A stretch of DNA of 64,000 nt from Chamaecyparis obtusa (lineage: Eukaryota; Streptophyta; Pinopsida; Cupressales; Cupressaceae), in NCBI GenBank assembly GCA_027943335.1, contig BSBK01001120.1, positions 124,001-188,000 of the forward strand, given 5' to 3'. The translations under genes were made by a program, and so were the position numbers. The notes below the pieces were generated by a model. It searched no databases, had not been told where the DNA came from, and saw only the letters and a program-made list of their open reading frames with translations. Shown piece after piece: positions 35,742 through 45,793 of the stretch. How positions within the stretch are numbered: position 1 is the first letter of the stretch; each line of letters begins with the position of its first letter.

Positions 35742-36719
35742 TTAGTTGAGGCTTATTGACTCTATGCCCAATGGATCTTTAAGGCCACTGGTTAGGATGC
35801 TTAGCAAGCAAGAACTCCAAAGAGGTTGCCAGAATGTTGCCATATTTTTGGTTTCTTTCCCTTCTTCATTAGGATTTAGAGAATTATGCTGAATATGGTC
35901 ATCTGATTTGTCCTTATTTGACTGTTCTCCATCTTTATCTTTCTCTCCCTTATCTTCAACTATATCCTTAGTTTTCTTTGATTGAATAGGATCTTCCTTG
36001 GCTTGTTCCTTCTTGTCTCCACCATTTTTTAAGACTTCATTATTCTTCTCTTCCTCATTAGGAATGTTAGGTTTAGTTTGGGTCTCTTTTGCTCCATTCT
36101 TTTCTCTCCATTCAGTTCTTATCTCTTTCTTTTTAGCTTTCTCCTTTTGTTTCATTGGGCATTGTTAAGCTCAATGCCCATATTTTTTGCCTATAAAACA
36201 AGCAAAGGGAAGAGACTCTAAGTCTACCATTTGGATATGTTTTCCCAACTCTGAGTTAATATTTATTACCTTTGGTAGGTTTTCCTTTTGATTAATGTTG
36301 ACACAAATTCTAGCGTAGACAAGTCTTGATCTTGTTGTTGTCATCGGGTCTATAAACAAAAGCTCCCCAAAGGAACCAGCCAGACCCCCCAAAATATCTT
36401 CATGCCAGTATTCCAAAGGTAGACCCTAAAAACAAACCCACATTGGGGCCACTTCAAACATATCTGCATTCAGGTCAATTCTAGTACCCCCTTTTTGAAG
36501 ACCCAAAGATGATTTGTCGAACATCCAAGGGCCACCACAAAGAACATAAAAAAGGTCTTCTGTGCTTGAGAAAAAAAATGTGAAGAAGCCCTTTGGAAAT
36601 GCCACTATATCTACTTGACCCTTTAGTTTCCATTTTCTAGTAGTAAACAGCCTTACTACATCTATATTAGGTCTAGGACCAATGAATTTTCCTACCAGCG
36701 TATTTTTCATTATAGACAC
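35742..36719 (-). pseudogene. DUF4283 / zinc-knuckle ORF1 of a LINE-type element, broken
   Basis: Reading right to left, VGKFIGPRPNIDVVRLF, KWKLKGQVDIVAFPKGFF, LCGGPWMFDKSSL and EVAPMWVCF form the DUF4283 domain common in plant LINE ORF1 and related proteins. After an in-frame TAG near 36423 it continues LPLEYWHEDILGGLAGSFGE and SRLVYARICVNINQ, then a damaged zinc knuckle (LPFACFIGKKYGH) in which the second Cys is Gly. The C-terminal 135 residues are highly charged (Lys, Glu, Asp). No endonuclease or RT of a LINE is found nearby, so this is a fragment; a domesticated DUF4283 gene is less likely given the stops. Confidence 0.75.
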
Positions 36720-36749
36720 AATGTGGTCTACTAATGAATCAAGAAGAGA

Positions 36750-36872
36750 AATTGTCCTTCAATGATGTCTTAGATGAAAGACATTCTTCCAATTGTCCTT
36801 CAATGATGTCTTAGATGAAATATATTCTTCCAATTGTCCTTCAATGATGTCTTAGATGAAAGACATTCTTCC
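36750..36872. repeat. 41-base tandem repeat, three copies
   Basis: Units at 36750-36790, 36791-36831 and 36832-36872 all start AATTGTCCTTCAATGATGTC. Units 1 and 3 are identical; unit 2 differs at two adjacent positions (TAT for GAC). The near identity suggests recent duplication. Confidence 0.95.
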
Positions 36873-37092
36873 AGAATAGCATTTTCAGATTATTGAATTC
36901 TATGTTTGTGTCCATCCAAAAGAGAAGGAATTAGAATTTTGAAATTCCAATTTTGCCCACAAAATGGGCATTTCATCTTCCACTTGATAAGGTGGAATTA
37001 GAATTTGACCACCAAATTCCACTTTTCAAATGCCAATTTTTAAAACTTCGTCAGGTCCGCGTGTAAAGGATAATTATTTTTGTAGTCTGCTA
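36873..37092. other. Unassigned DNA with small fold-back sequences
   Basis: It contains short inverted repeats such as GGAATTAGAATTTTGAAATTCC-like (split by its centre) and TTTTGCCCACAAAATGGGCA. No coding signal is seen. Confidence 0.35.
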
Positions 37093-37697
37093 GGGCATTT
37101 GACTATTTTCATTTTCACCATTTCTAGTTTCATTTGCACCGTTGGCGCTCTGCAAAGAGGCTACATTCTGCATTTTCTACGTTTGCAGTTTCATTTTCAT
37201 CATTTGCAGTTTCATTTTCAAAAAATCCAGAGCCTTCGACACCGGTGGACCTCTGCATGTGAATCCATTCAAAAGTAGACATAATACAAAAAAAAAAAAA
37301 GATGAAATAAGAATGCACAGAGACAGTGCTCCTGCCATCAGAAGATATTCATTCCATTCATTATCCTCATCACATGGAGGGATGACCAAATAATTATTAT
37401 CTTGGTATTCATCATCATTCAAAAATTTTGTGTCTGCCATTTCGTAGAGCTGCGCAAAAATTGAAAGTGCTATTGTTTTGACAAAGATTTTATGTGTTAA
37501 TATTTTGGGATAGAGATCTTCTAGTATATATTGAAGCTTCACCCAAATGCAGAAAATAATCTTCTCAGTCATCTTTTGGGTGAACCAAACATATCGACAC
37601 ATATTCTAGAAATCATTTTAAGAATATGTATCTTCGAGAATTGCAGCATCTTCCAGAATTGATTGTATCTAGCATTTGGTATCCCAGTGCCCAAACG
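37093..37697 (-). mobile_element. Possible PIF/Harbinger-like DNA element remnant (weak)
   Basis: The right end on the minus strand reads TTA-GGGCCCGTTTGGGCAC, which resembles Tourist/Harbinger termini after a TTA target. The left end (CTA-GGGCATTTGACTA) matches only weakly. A minus-strand ORF inside (from 37435, MADTKFLNDDEYQ) has a hydrophobic stretch LMAGALSLCILISSFFFF and is disturbed by a poly-A/T run at 37289-37301. I do not recognise its product. Confidence 0.25.
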
Positions 37698-37700
37698 GGC

Positions 37701-37870
37701 CCTAAGAGAAAATGAAACATCAAAAGACAAAAATAGTGAGAACCACTGGTGACAGATACAAGAGATCCTCAAGGAGAGAGATCTAAGAGCGAATGAAACA
37801 TCGATAGGCAAATGCAGTGAGAACCACAGGTGACTAATGTAATGATGCTCCTCTAAAAGAGATATGAAAA
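37701..37870. repeat. Two diverged direct copies of an ~85-base segment
   Basis: CTAAGAGAAAATGAAACATC ... GAGAACCACTGGTGAC (from 37702) and CTAAGAGCGAATGAAACATC ... GAGAACCACAGGTGAC (from 37788) are parallel. The stretch lies between the H/LINE region and element D and has no assigned origin. Confidence 0.6.
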
Positions 37871-38069
37871 TGCCCCATAGACCAGGAAGGTGACCCCAAG
37901 CTATGACCAGTTTCAATCCATGTAGAGTCGAGCATAATCTTGAAAATAACTAAGAGTAAGTGCATGAGCTAGCAAACTAAAGCAGGAAAAAAAGAGAAAG
38001 AAAACTAAAGCAGGAAAGAAAGGAGTAGTTGTGAAAGGCCAAGCGGTGCTGAAACATGTATAGCTTTTT

Positions 38070-38310
38070 GGAACAAGAGGCGCTTGTTTACCAGGTTTTC
38101 ACCATCTTGGCAGAGATTCTATTTTTTCTACCATGACGCCTGTTTTCCAGGTTTTCATCAATGGCACATTTTTTTCTTTTTCAATTTTTTTATTTTTTTT
38201 ATTTTTTTAATTTTTTTGGTATTATCAAGGCCCTTGTTTATCGGGTTTTTGCGAGGATAATAGATGCATCAAAGCACCTTTTTACGAGGTTTTCACTAAG
38301 ATGATCATTT
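38070..38310 (-). other. Conserved 3' module of element D
   Basis: On the minus strand, GGTGAAAACC (opposite 38094-38103) and GATGAAAACC (opposite 38150-38159) flank CATGGTAG (opposite 38128-38135) and CTGCCAAG (opposite 38106-38113), the counterpart of the A hairpin. An A/T-rich tract (38165-38220) and further degenerate units (AAAAACCCG, GTGAAAACCTCG) follow upstream, as in A. Confidence 0.6.
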
Positions 38311-38399
38311 TTTTCAGGACATTTTTGCAATTTTTAGGATTTTTTCAGGATTGAGTATGTACAGGAGCATGCAAAAGATGTCTCAGCTACAGAATCACT

Positions 38400-39545
38400 T
38401 TAGGTTCAAAGTGTTGACCAGCTCTTTGAGTTGTTCTCCTTTAGTAGTAGAGAGTTGACAGGCACTAGAACCAAATGTTGTAATGATAACATACGGTCCA
38501 AGCCAATTTGGTTCAAACTTTCCCTTCTAGATCCATTGCTGTTGATTCTTGGGGTTCTCTCTCAAGACAAGATCACCCACTTGTAATTACCTTGGTTTGA
38601 CCTTCTTATTGTAGCTCTTAGACATCCTCTTTTGATATGCTCAAAGGTGATTGAATGCCACTTGCCAACATTCATCCAGTAATTCTAGCTCTTAGAGCTG
38701 AGAGATTTGAGTATCTTCATCAGTAATGAGGCCCTTCAGAGAGACTCGCAAGGTAGGAATCTCGACCTCAATAGGCAACACAACATCTAATTTGTAAACC
38801 AAAGAAAAGGGTGTGGCCCCTGTCAGTGTTCTTATACTTGTGTGGTAAGCCCATAGAGTTGGATTAATCTGGAGGTGCCAGTCCCATCCAGACTTGTGAA
38901 CTGTGCAATATAGGATCTTGAGAATCATCTTGTTGGATGCTTCTACTTGTCCATTACCCTAGGGATAATAGATGGAAGACCAATGCTAATTGATTTTTAA
39001 ATTAGTGCATAATTCCTTTAGATCCTTTTTTTTGAACTGCCCCCCATTGTTAGTAATTATTGAGGAGGGTACACCATACCTACAAATGATGTAATTCAGT
39101 ATAAACCTGGCTACAGATTTTCCATTAGCTATGGTTAGAGGTACTACCTCAACCCATTTAGTAAAATAATCTATACAAATGATAATGAACTTGTGTCCTC
39201 TCAAAGAAGAAGGATGAATCTGACCCACCAAATCAAAGGCCTATTGCTAAAATGGCCAAAAATTGATGAAGGGAATGAGCTCCTTGGAATGACCAATAGT
39301 AACCAGCTCTAATAAGCTTACAAGCCAATGTCAGGCCTCTCAAATGAGAACTGCAAATGCCTTCATGCACCTTAGCTAACACATGTTTAGACTAGTCAGG
39401 CTCTAAAAACCTAAGGAGGGTACCATCTAGACCTCTCCTATACAAATCATTAGCTATAATGACATAGCATGAAGCACTGTAAATTAGGCGATGTTTCTCA
39501 TTCTAGGTGTAAGTGTCTAGAATGATTTGGTCATGGAGGTAGGAG
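38400..39545 (-). pseudogene. Integrase of element D, broken
   Basis: From right to left: VHEGICSSHLRGLTLACKLI with GYYW (zinc-binding half; the Cys pair is deleted), then YFTKWVEVVPLTIANGKS and FILNYIICRYGVPSSII. The second catalytic Asp motif reads TNNGGQF, Asp to Asn. It continues GNGQVEASNK, LWAYHTSIRTLTGATPF, VLPIEVEIPTLRV and VGDLVLRENPKNQ, ending near 38400 with a stop close to NTLNLK. Several TAG stops interrupt. Confidence 0.83.
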
Positions 39546-39550
39546 TAGAT
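39546..39550. repeat. Target-site duplication of element E, left copy
   Basis: TAGAT is repeated at 46772-46776. Joining the flanks restores the D peptide YHHIYSYLHDQI. Confidence 0.93.
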
Positions 39551-40543
39551 TGTTGGCAATTTGGCTAAGGTATGTACATAGATGTTGTCATTATGGAAAC
39601 ATATGTTCCCTATGAAGATCACATAAGCTGGAAAGTAAGTATGGAAGATTGCAGACAAAAATTGTCTAAGTATGAAACAATATTTTTGACAGAGCACCCG
39701 ATACAGTTTGTTTTGGCGACATTCACTAGAGCATGATCAGAGTTTGCATAGTTGAACATAGAATCTATGGTGTCTAAGGATACCCCATCTTAGTGAGCAA
39801 AAGAGTATGGATAGTATAGACAAAGTTATGATTGTTTTACTGATGACAAAGTACAGCCGACAAAGCAGTTTTGAAGGCAAAACTAGTAAATGAATTAAGG
39901 GATTATTTTTCTTGTCAAAATAATGACTTAATATTATAAAGAGATGACATCCTAGATGTTTAATCTTGGATAAAGATATGCAAGATGATAGGAGAAAGAT
40001 ATTATGTTTGTATCTTGTATAAATAAAGATGTACCGAACACACTTGTAAAGTAATATGTAATTTGTAACTTGTGATAGTTGTATATTGTGATAGCAGTGA
40101 AAGTTGTTGATGCGAAGTTGTAATCAGTACCATATTGTAATCAGTAAACATTTGTATTACCTGTTTGGGTAGTGAGCTCATCTAGTAATCAGGTTTTGTA
40201 TCTACAACTCCTAATAGGGTTGAGGCTTCTAACAAGGCCTATAGTCCCTTAACCAGGACTGATACACTATATGATTGTAACAGACTCCTAACATGGTCAA
40301 CATCCTTAACAGGATATCTTTTGATTAGTGGATCTTTATGGGTACCATCCCCACTAGGGTTTTCCCTTGGCTGGGGTTTCCTCAATAACATATCATGTGT
40401 TATGAGTTCTTTACATTTATTATTATGTATGCTATTTAGTTTATTATGCTTTAAAATAATCTGTTATATCCATAAGTGGGAAAAAGTAAAAGTTTGTGAA
40501 ATACCGATTCACCCCCCCTCCTCAGTATTTCCTATTTCTAACA
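39551..40543 (+). repeat. 5' LTR of element E
   Basis: TGTTGGCAATTTGG to CCTATTTCTAACA. TATA-like TGTATAAATAAAG is at 40017-40029. CTCCTAATAGGGTT-type words (40208-40320) are followed by CCCCACTAGGG, GGGTTTCC and GATTCACCCCCCCTCCTCAG. A 17-base segment (around 40083-40099) is absent from the 3' LTR. Confidence 0.93.
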
Positions 40544-40545
40544 AT

Positions 40546-40557
40546 TGGTATTAGAGC
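40546..40557 (+). other. Primer binding site of element E
   Basis: TGGTATTAGAGC differs at one base (C to T) from the initiator tRNA-Met complement used by B and C. Confidence 0.9.
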
Positions 40558-40599
40558 ATAGTTACACAGAGAAGAAACATTCAAGGAAAGCCTAGTAGC

Positions 40600-41937
40600 T
40601 TGAGTAAGATCTCTATGGATATGGATCAGTTACAAAAGAATCTTGAAGAAGCTCTTGAACAAATTGATATGCTTATTGATGAAAGAAACACTCTGAAAAG
40701 AAAGTATGATGATGCAATGAATCTTATTGAAAAATTGAAAGGTAAGATAGAAGATCTGAAATCTGAGAAGGAATCTAAAATTCTTGTTGAAGATTGTGAT
40801 GATTTAGAAAAAGAAAATGTGATCCTTAAACATGAATTGAAGATAGAAAATTTGAAGCTTAGCTTGAAAGATGGAAATGACAATTTAAGATCTGAGAATG
40901 AAAACTTGAAGAATGAGAATGAAGATTTGAAATCTAAACTTGGCAAGGTAACATCTGAATTTGATAAAGTCAAATTGCAGTATGATGAACTTGAGAAATA
41001 CAACAAGATTTTGAAAGGTGAATTGACTCAATCCAAACAACAACTTGAGAGACTATATTCAAATAGTGAAAAGATTAATGAGCAAGTATCTTATGGAAAA
41101 CCATTCTATGACAAAACTGGTCTTGGATTTAATATATTGAAGATAGTTAGTGAAAGCAAGAAACTAGATCTGAATGTATGTGAAAGCAGTGAAGAAAAGA
41201 AGTTAGATAAAAATTTTTTTGAAGATGCACCTAAGCAAGAAGAATCACCAAAGCAAGAAGATGCACCTAAGCAAGAAGAATCACCGAAGCAAGAAGAACC
41301 ATCGAAGCAAGATGAACCATCGAAAGGTATGAAAAGAGAATTCAAAGGTAGATGTTTTTCTTGTAATACTATTGGTCATATGAAGAGATATTGTACAGGT
41401 AAACAATTCAAACCTCTTAATGGATAGTGTTATAATTGTCATGGTTTTGGACATAGAGATATTGAATGTAGAAGATCTAAAGTTATTGAGAATAATTACA
41501 ATAGTAGAATGCCTAGAAATACTATCAATGCAGATCAGAGATCAACTAAAGACATGAAAAGAGGAAATAGAATAGTATGTTTCAGATGCAACAAAATTGG
41601 ACATATTGCTAGAAATTGTAGGACACAAATCAATCAGAAAACACCTAGATATGGAACCAATGGAATCATTTGTTAGATATGTAACAAGATTGGACACACA
41701 ACAAGATTTTTGTAGAATGAACAATGGAGGTTATCATCATAACCCTAACCCTAGAAACTATGCAAGAAGAAATGAAAATGTAGGAAACAAAGAGAAAGGT
41801 TGTTGTAGCAATGAAGATGAAGTAATATTTGTTAAAGGCACAGATCAAGAAGGTATATTCAGCACTAAAGGTAATTAGGAAGGTAATGTATCTGATGGTA
41901 AGAATGAGTCTATACCTAACCCTTCTTTAAGCAATTA
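40600..41937 (+). pseudogene. Gag-like protein of element E: coiled coil plus four CCHC zinc knuckles
   Basis: The frame opens with MSKISMDMDQLQKNLEEA and continues as a long Lys/Glu/Leu coiled coil to about residue 165, then KTGLGFNILKI (a motif known between capsid and nucleocapsid in some Copia gags), then an acidic (D/S)APKQEE repeat. Four knuckles follow: CFSCNTIGHMKRYC, CYNCHGFGHRDIEC, CFRCNKIGHIARNC and, across a stop and a shift, C-x-ICNKIGHTTRFC. No capsid (UBN2-type) domain is present. TAG 41425-41427 interrupts between knuckles 1 and 2, another stop lies inside knuckle 4, and an extra T in the run near 41707 shifts the frame into 41597-41878. It likely bound element RNA and relied on other Gag for assembly. 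Confidence 0.85.
41221..41328 (+). repeat. In-frame 15-18 base minisatellite encoding PKQEE
   Basis: Six repeats of CCNAAGCAAGANGAA alternate with GATGCA, TCA or CCATCG and encode APKQEE/SPKQEE/PSKQDE. Copy-number variation would change only the length of the acidic spacer. Confidence 0.85.
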
Positions 41938-42375
41938 AATTATGTAAATTTTTGTAGTTTAGGAACTTAGAATTAGTGTAGAATTAGATTTTGAATGAGT
42001 TAAGTTTTGCACAGTTAGATGAAGGTTTGTTATGTTATACTAATGCTATGGTTAAGTGCAAAAAAAGAAATATTGTGTTTTGCGAGGTCGCAAGAAGATT
42101 TATGATTGCAGGTTTACATAATCAGCTTTTTAGCATTTTAGCGGCAAAAGTATTGAATGTGATGTCAGATCGAGTAAATGCTAAGTATTAAAAGATTGAA
42201 ATTGAAGTTATTGTGATTATCAAGTGATTAGAAGTGATTTGGAAAGCAAAGAAAGAAGTTTGGAAGTGATTTGCAGAAGTTTGAAGCACTGATAGAGTGA
42301 AAGCCCTAATTTTGTGAATTTAAGGTATTTATCCGACTAAGATCTTGAATCAGCTTAAAGTAATCAGATATAATC
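41938..42375. other. Gap between the two ORFs of element E
   Basis: About 440 bases without a recognisable domain. A 66-codon ORF (41991-42191) has no homologue elsewhere in the window. Because ORF2 starts here with its own ATG, a second promoter, splicing or reinitiation would be needed; none is visible. Confidence 0.45.
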
Positions 42376-45300
42376 ATGGATGTGTCATTGATTCACAACA
42401 TCAAGGATAAAAATAGCCCTAGAACTAAGAAAGATCTAGTTGAACCCTCAGAAAGAGATGCTAGTTTAGCCTTATCATCCATACCAAACAGAGTTCTTCA
42501 TTTAGAGAATGTTAAAAGTTATCTTGGATGCAAGTATGAAACCCTAAGGGAAAGTAATTTTAATGGTGAATATAAGAAATTGTACAACTTGGATATGTCA
42601 GTGAAACAAGGTTATGAACATCTCAAAAATAATGAAATCATTGAGTACTCTATGAAATATGAATTTGATGATGAGGAGTGTACTAAGATCATTTTGAGTA
42701 GGATACATAATGGTAAATTTTGGTTGGAAGATAGAGTTATAGATATAACTACAAACCTAATTCATGATGTGACTGGATTATCAAAAGTTTGTGCAATTCC
42801 ACTGAATGAGAAAAACATGAGAAAGATTGTGATTGAAAACACCGGTTCAGTATACAATGGTAGAGGTATAGTCATTAGTAAGCTTAAGCAAGATGATGTA
42901 AAATACTTGTGTAAGATTTTGACAACAAAGTTTTGTGGAAGTTCTAGAGAAGATGATATGCCAACAGGTATGGTACACATTGCTTATTTGATGTGTGTGG
43001 AGAAGAAGCCTATGGATATGTGTGAAATTCTGAGAATACAATTGTTTGAGAATTTGGAAAAGATAAAGAAAGCTAAATACACTCACTTTAGATTTTCCTC
43101 ATTGGTTACTTACATGTTCTTCCACTTGCTAAGAAAATTTCCTTACACTATTGATTGGAATGATGGTGTGAATACTATGGAAATAATCAATAAAGTTTAC
43201 ATGAAACATCTTATTGAGAAGGTTAATGACAGTGTAAAGTTAGTGTTGAAAACTTTTCAGAACATTGTGGTAAATAGATCAAGAATTCCTCCATCCCTAG
43301 TTCAGAAATACAAAGATGATATGTGTTTTATGGTTGATACTAATTTCACTTACATTGAGGCAGTAGAACCTAGACATGAATTCATAGACCCTCTTGATTA
43401 TGAAATCTCTAAAGTTGAAATAGAAGGATATGTTAGTAGATTGTTGAAAAGTAAAGTGTATGCTCATGACAATAGATTTGGAACATATGACAAAAAATTT
43501 GATTCAGAAAAGACACTTAAGGAAGAAAAATAATCAAAGAAGAGAGTGGAGTCTACAATAAAGAAAATTCTAAAGGAATTAGGTATGAATGAGCAGGAAT
43601 TTGATATTGCAAGAAAGACTATAGAAGCAATAAGGCAAAGCGAGATACTATCAGTCCCACCTTTAGCATCAAGTGCAGAACCCATTCAAGTTAAGGTAAA
43701 GGTTGAAGAACCTAAGAAGGAGCAAGAAATTAGTCAGACAGAGAAACCCTTTTCTTCAGCACCAAGAAAAAGAATGAAGGCAAGTGCTTTAGGACCAGGT
43801 AAAAGACAAAAAATAATTATTCCACCAGTACCTAGAAGAGTTGCGGAGATAAAAGATGATGAAGTAACAATAAAGAAGAAATCATGGAAACCAAGGATAG
43901 AAAGAGTTAATGAAGATATAATGCAGCATGGAGACTTTACCAAAATGAACAAATACTATGATTTATATGGATCCTCTGATAGATTAAATCTAGAGAATGC
44001 AATGGTTGCACATATGATTTTGACAAACAAGAAATTTGATACTATTCATGGAAAGATACTAAAATATTTGTACAATAGACTTGTGAGAAGAAAGATGAGA
44101 GCACAAGAAGAAGATACTAAAATGAGAGAGAATGTGATAAGACAATTCCATGACATAAGAGATGATGACCACCTTAAATAGATCCTCAAGCCACTTTAAA
44201 CCCTATTAAGAACCAAAAGAAGAATTATACAAATAATGGGAGGTCAATATGAACAAGTAAAGACTGAAACTGAATAGGTAGTTGTGCAAGTGCTAGCAAA
44301 CTTGGTAGCAAGAAAAGATAGCAAAGAGCAATCAGTTGCAGAACTAGTAGAGAAATAGAGTTCAGAACAGGTAGAGGTAGCAATAGAGGTAGTTGAAGTT
44401 GAAGATATTCCCTCTTCTTCTATAAACATTGGCACATAATCTATGGACATTGAAGGAACAAAAGTTACTTTAGATTCAAATGATGCGGTACTCAACAGTT
44501 TGGATAACATTGTTGACAATTTGGTTTTGGGAGAGCAAGAAAAGAGTATTGAAATAGAGACTACACGAATTGAAGAGCAAATGGAAACAGAGGCCCATAC
44601 ACCTATTGAACCACAAGAAGACATCAGTCTTACTCCTAAGAATGGAAAGGAGAAATGAATAGGAACATTGATTGAATATTTGAGCAAGGAGGTTGATGAC
44701 GATGATCAATTAGAGTTGATCATTTCTTTGAACAAAATTATTAGAAAGAACAAGAAAGTTAAGAATTTGGAAGGTAGTCTGAAAGATTTGACTGAGAAGC
44801 TACAAAGTGTTATATCTAAAAAAGTCTTTGATTCAGACCCACTTGAAAGAGCAAAGATGGTAATAAATTCTTTTGATGTTGAGTTCACTAATTTGACCGA
44901 TATTGCTAAGGTTAAGGCACAGGAAGCTTATGAAGCTGAGATGTTGCAGAATGTAAGTTAGAATATCAATAATGACATTGACAGCCTTGACAGACACATT
45001 AAGAACTTAAGGAAACATCTTGAGACTGGAAAGTGTTTGTACATTCAGTGTACAAAATCTGAAAATATTATAATTGAGGAAGAGAAGAAGCTAAAAGAGA
45101 AGCAAGATGAAATTGTAGTAGAGACAAACTCAATGGCCAGCTCCAACATAAAGATCAGTGCAATTGAGAAAAAGATCAGAAAACTATGTGATGAGATAAG
45201 GACTTTGAATGATGAGAAGAACAAGAAAATTATCAGAATAAACATCTTGAGAGAGAGTGTCTCAATCAAGTTTACTATTATAGAAGAGCAGCTAGAAGAA

Positions 45301-45489
45301 TGTCTTACTACTAAGACATCATTTCAGAACTTCAATTTTGAGTCCCTTCAAGCTTGTCAGATTGCAGCATACGGGTTGAGTACTTTACTCAGTGTAGTGG
45401 AATCAATTAAGAAGGCATGGGAGAAAGATTTTGAGGCTTGGAAGTCAGATTTTGTAGATTGTGTTGCAAGCCTACCGGCTTTGCAATAA
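42376..45489 (+). pseudogene. ORF2 of element E: long protein of unknown function, eight stop codons
   Basis: ATG 42376 (MDVSLIHNIKDKNSPRTKKD) starts a single frame of 1037 codons to TAA 45487-45489. It is broken by stops at 43531, 44179, 44197, 44275, 44356, near 44437, 44656 and 44959, with no frameshift. The N-terminal 350 residues are globular (GVNTMEIINKVYMKHLIEKV; GMVHIAYLMCVEKKPMDM; FRFSSLVTYMFFHLLRKFP). They faintly recall the plant transposon-protein domains often annotated as Transposase_32-like; this is not established. Then come a basic linker (PRKRMKASALGPGKRQK, a possible nuclear signal), a second conserved block (MNKYYDLYGSSDRLNLENAM) and a coiled-coil C-terminus (KKIRKLCDEIRTLNDEKNKK). 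Element J shares both conserved blocks; K has a comparable C-terminal region. Confidence 0.8.
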
Positions 45490-45793
45490 GACAGTAAGGT
45501 AAAAGTTTTGACACAATTTTGTATATCCCTTTCCACCCTTTATTTTGTCATTGTTGTCAAAGGGGGAGAGATACTTAGAAAATTGTCTATATATACAATA
45601 AGGAAGGATACTCATAGGGGGAGTTCTATGGAGTATTATGAAGTGTTATAGATTAAGTGTATATTACGAGGAGATATAAGGATAGTATACTTAGTTTATA
45701 CTATGGCCACAATTTTGATACAAATTTTGAGATTTTGACTTGTACACTTAGCCAATTTTCTCATATGTTGCCACCAATGACAAAGGGGAAGAT
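45490..45793 (+). other. 3' untranslated region of element E with two polypurine tracts
   Basis: AAAGGGGGAGAG at 45559-45570, after TTGTTGTC, and AAAGGGGAAGAT at 45782-45793, after ACCAATGAC and touching the LTR, are about 220 bases apart. Confidence 0.75.

Noticed and set aside
37177..37602. Host protein-coding gene on the minus strand
   Set aside because: The frame runs through a poly-A/T tract, has no recognised domain and sits in a possible transposon remnant.
40626..41006. Minus-strand Ser/Phe-rich ORFs over the E coding regions (also 41106-41345, 42847-43086, 44244-44687)
   Set aside because: They are shadows of the coiled-coil codons on the plus strand; the sense frames have zinc knuckles and homologues.
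42376..43533. Envelope-like protein in E ORF2
   Set aside because: No signal peptide, hydrophobic transmembrane segment or furin-type site was seen; the hydrophobic stretches are short and look like a globular core.
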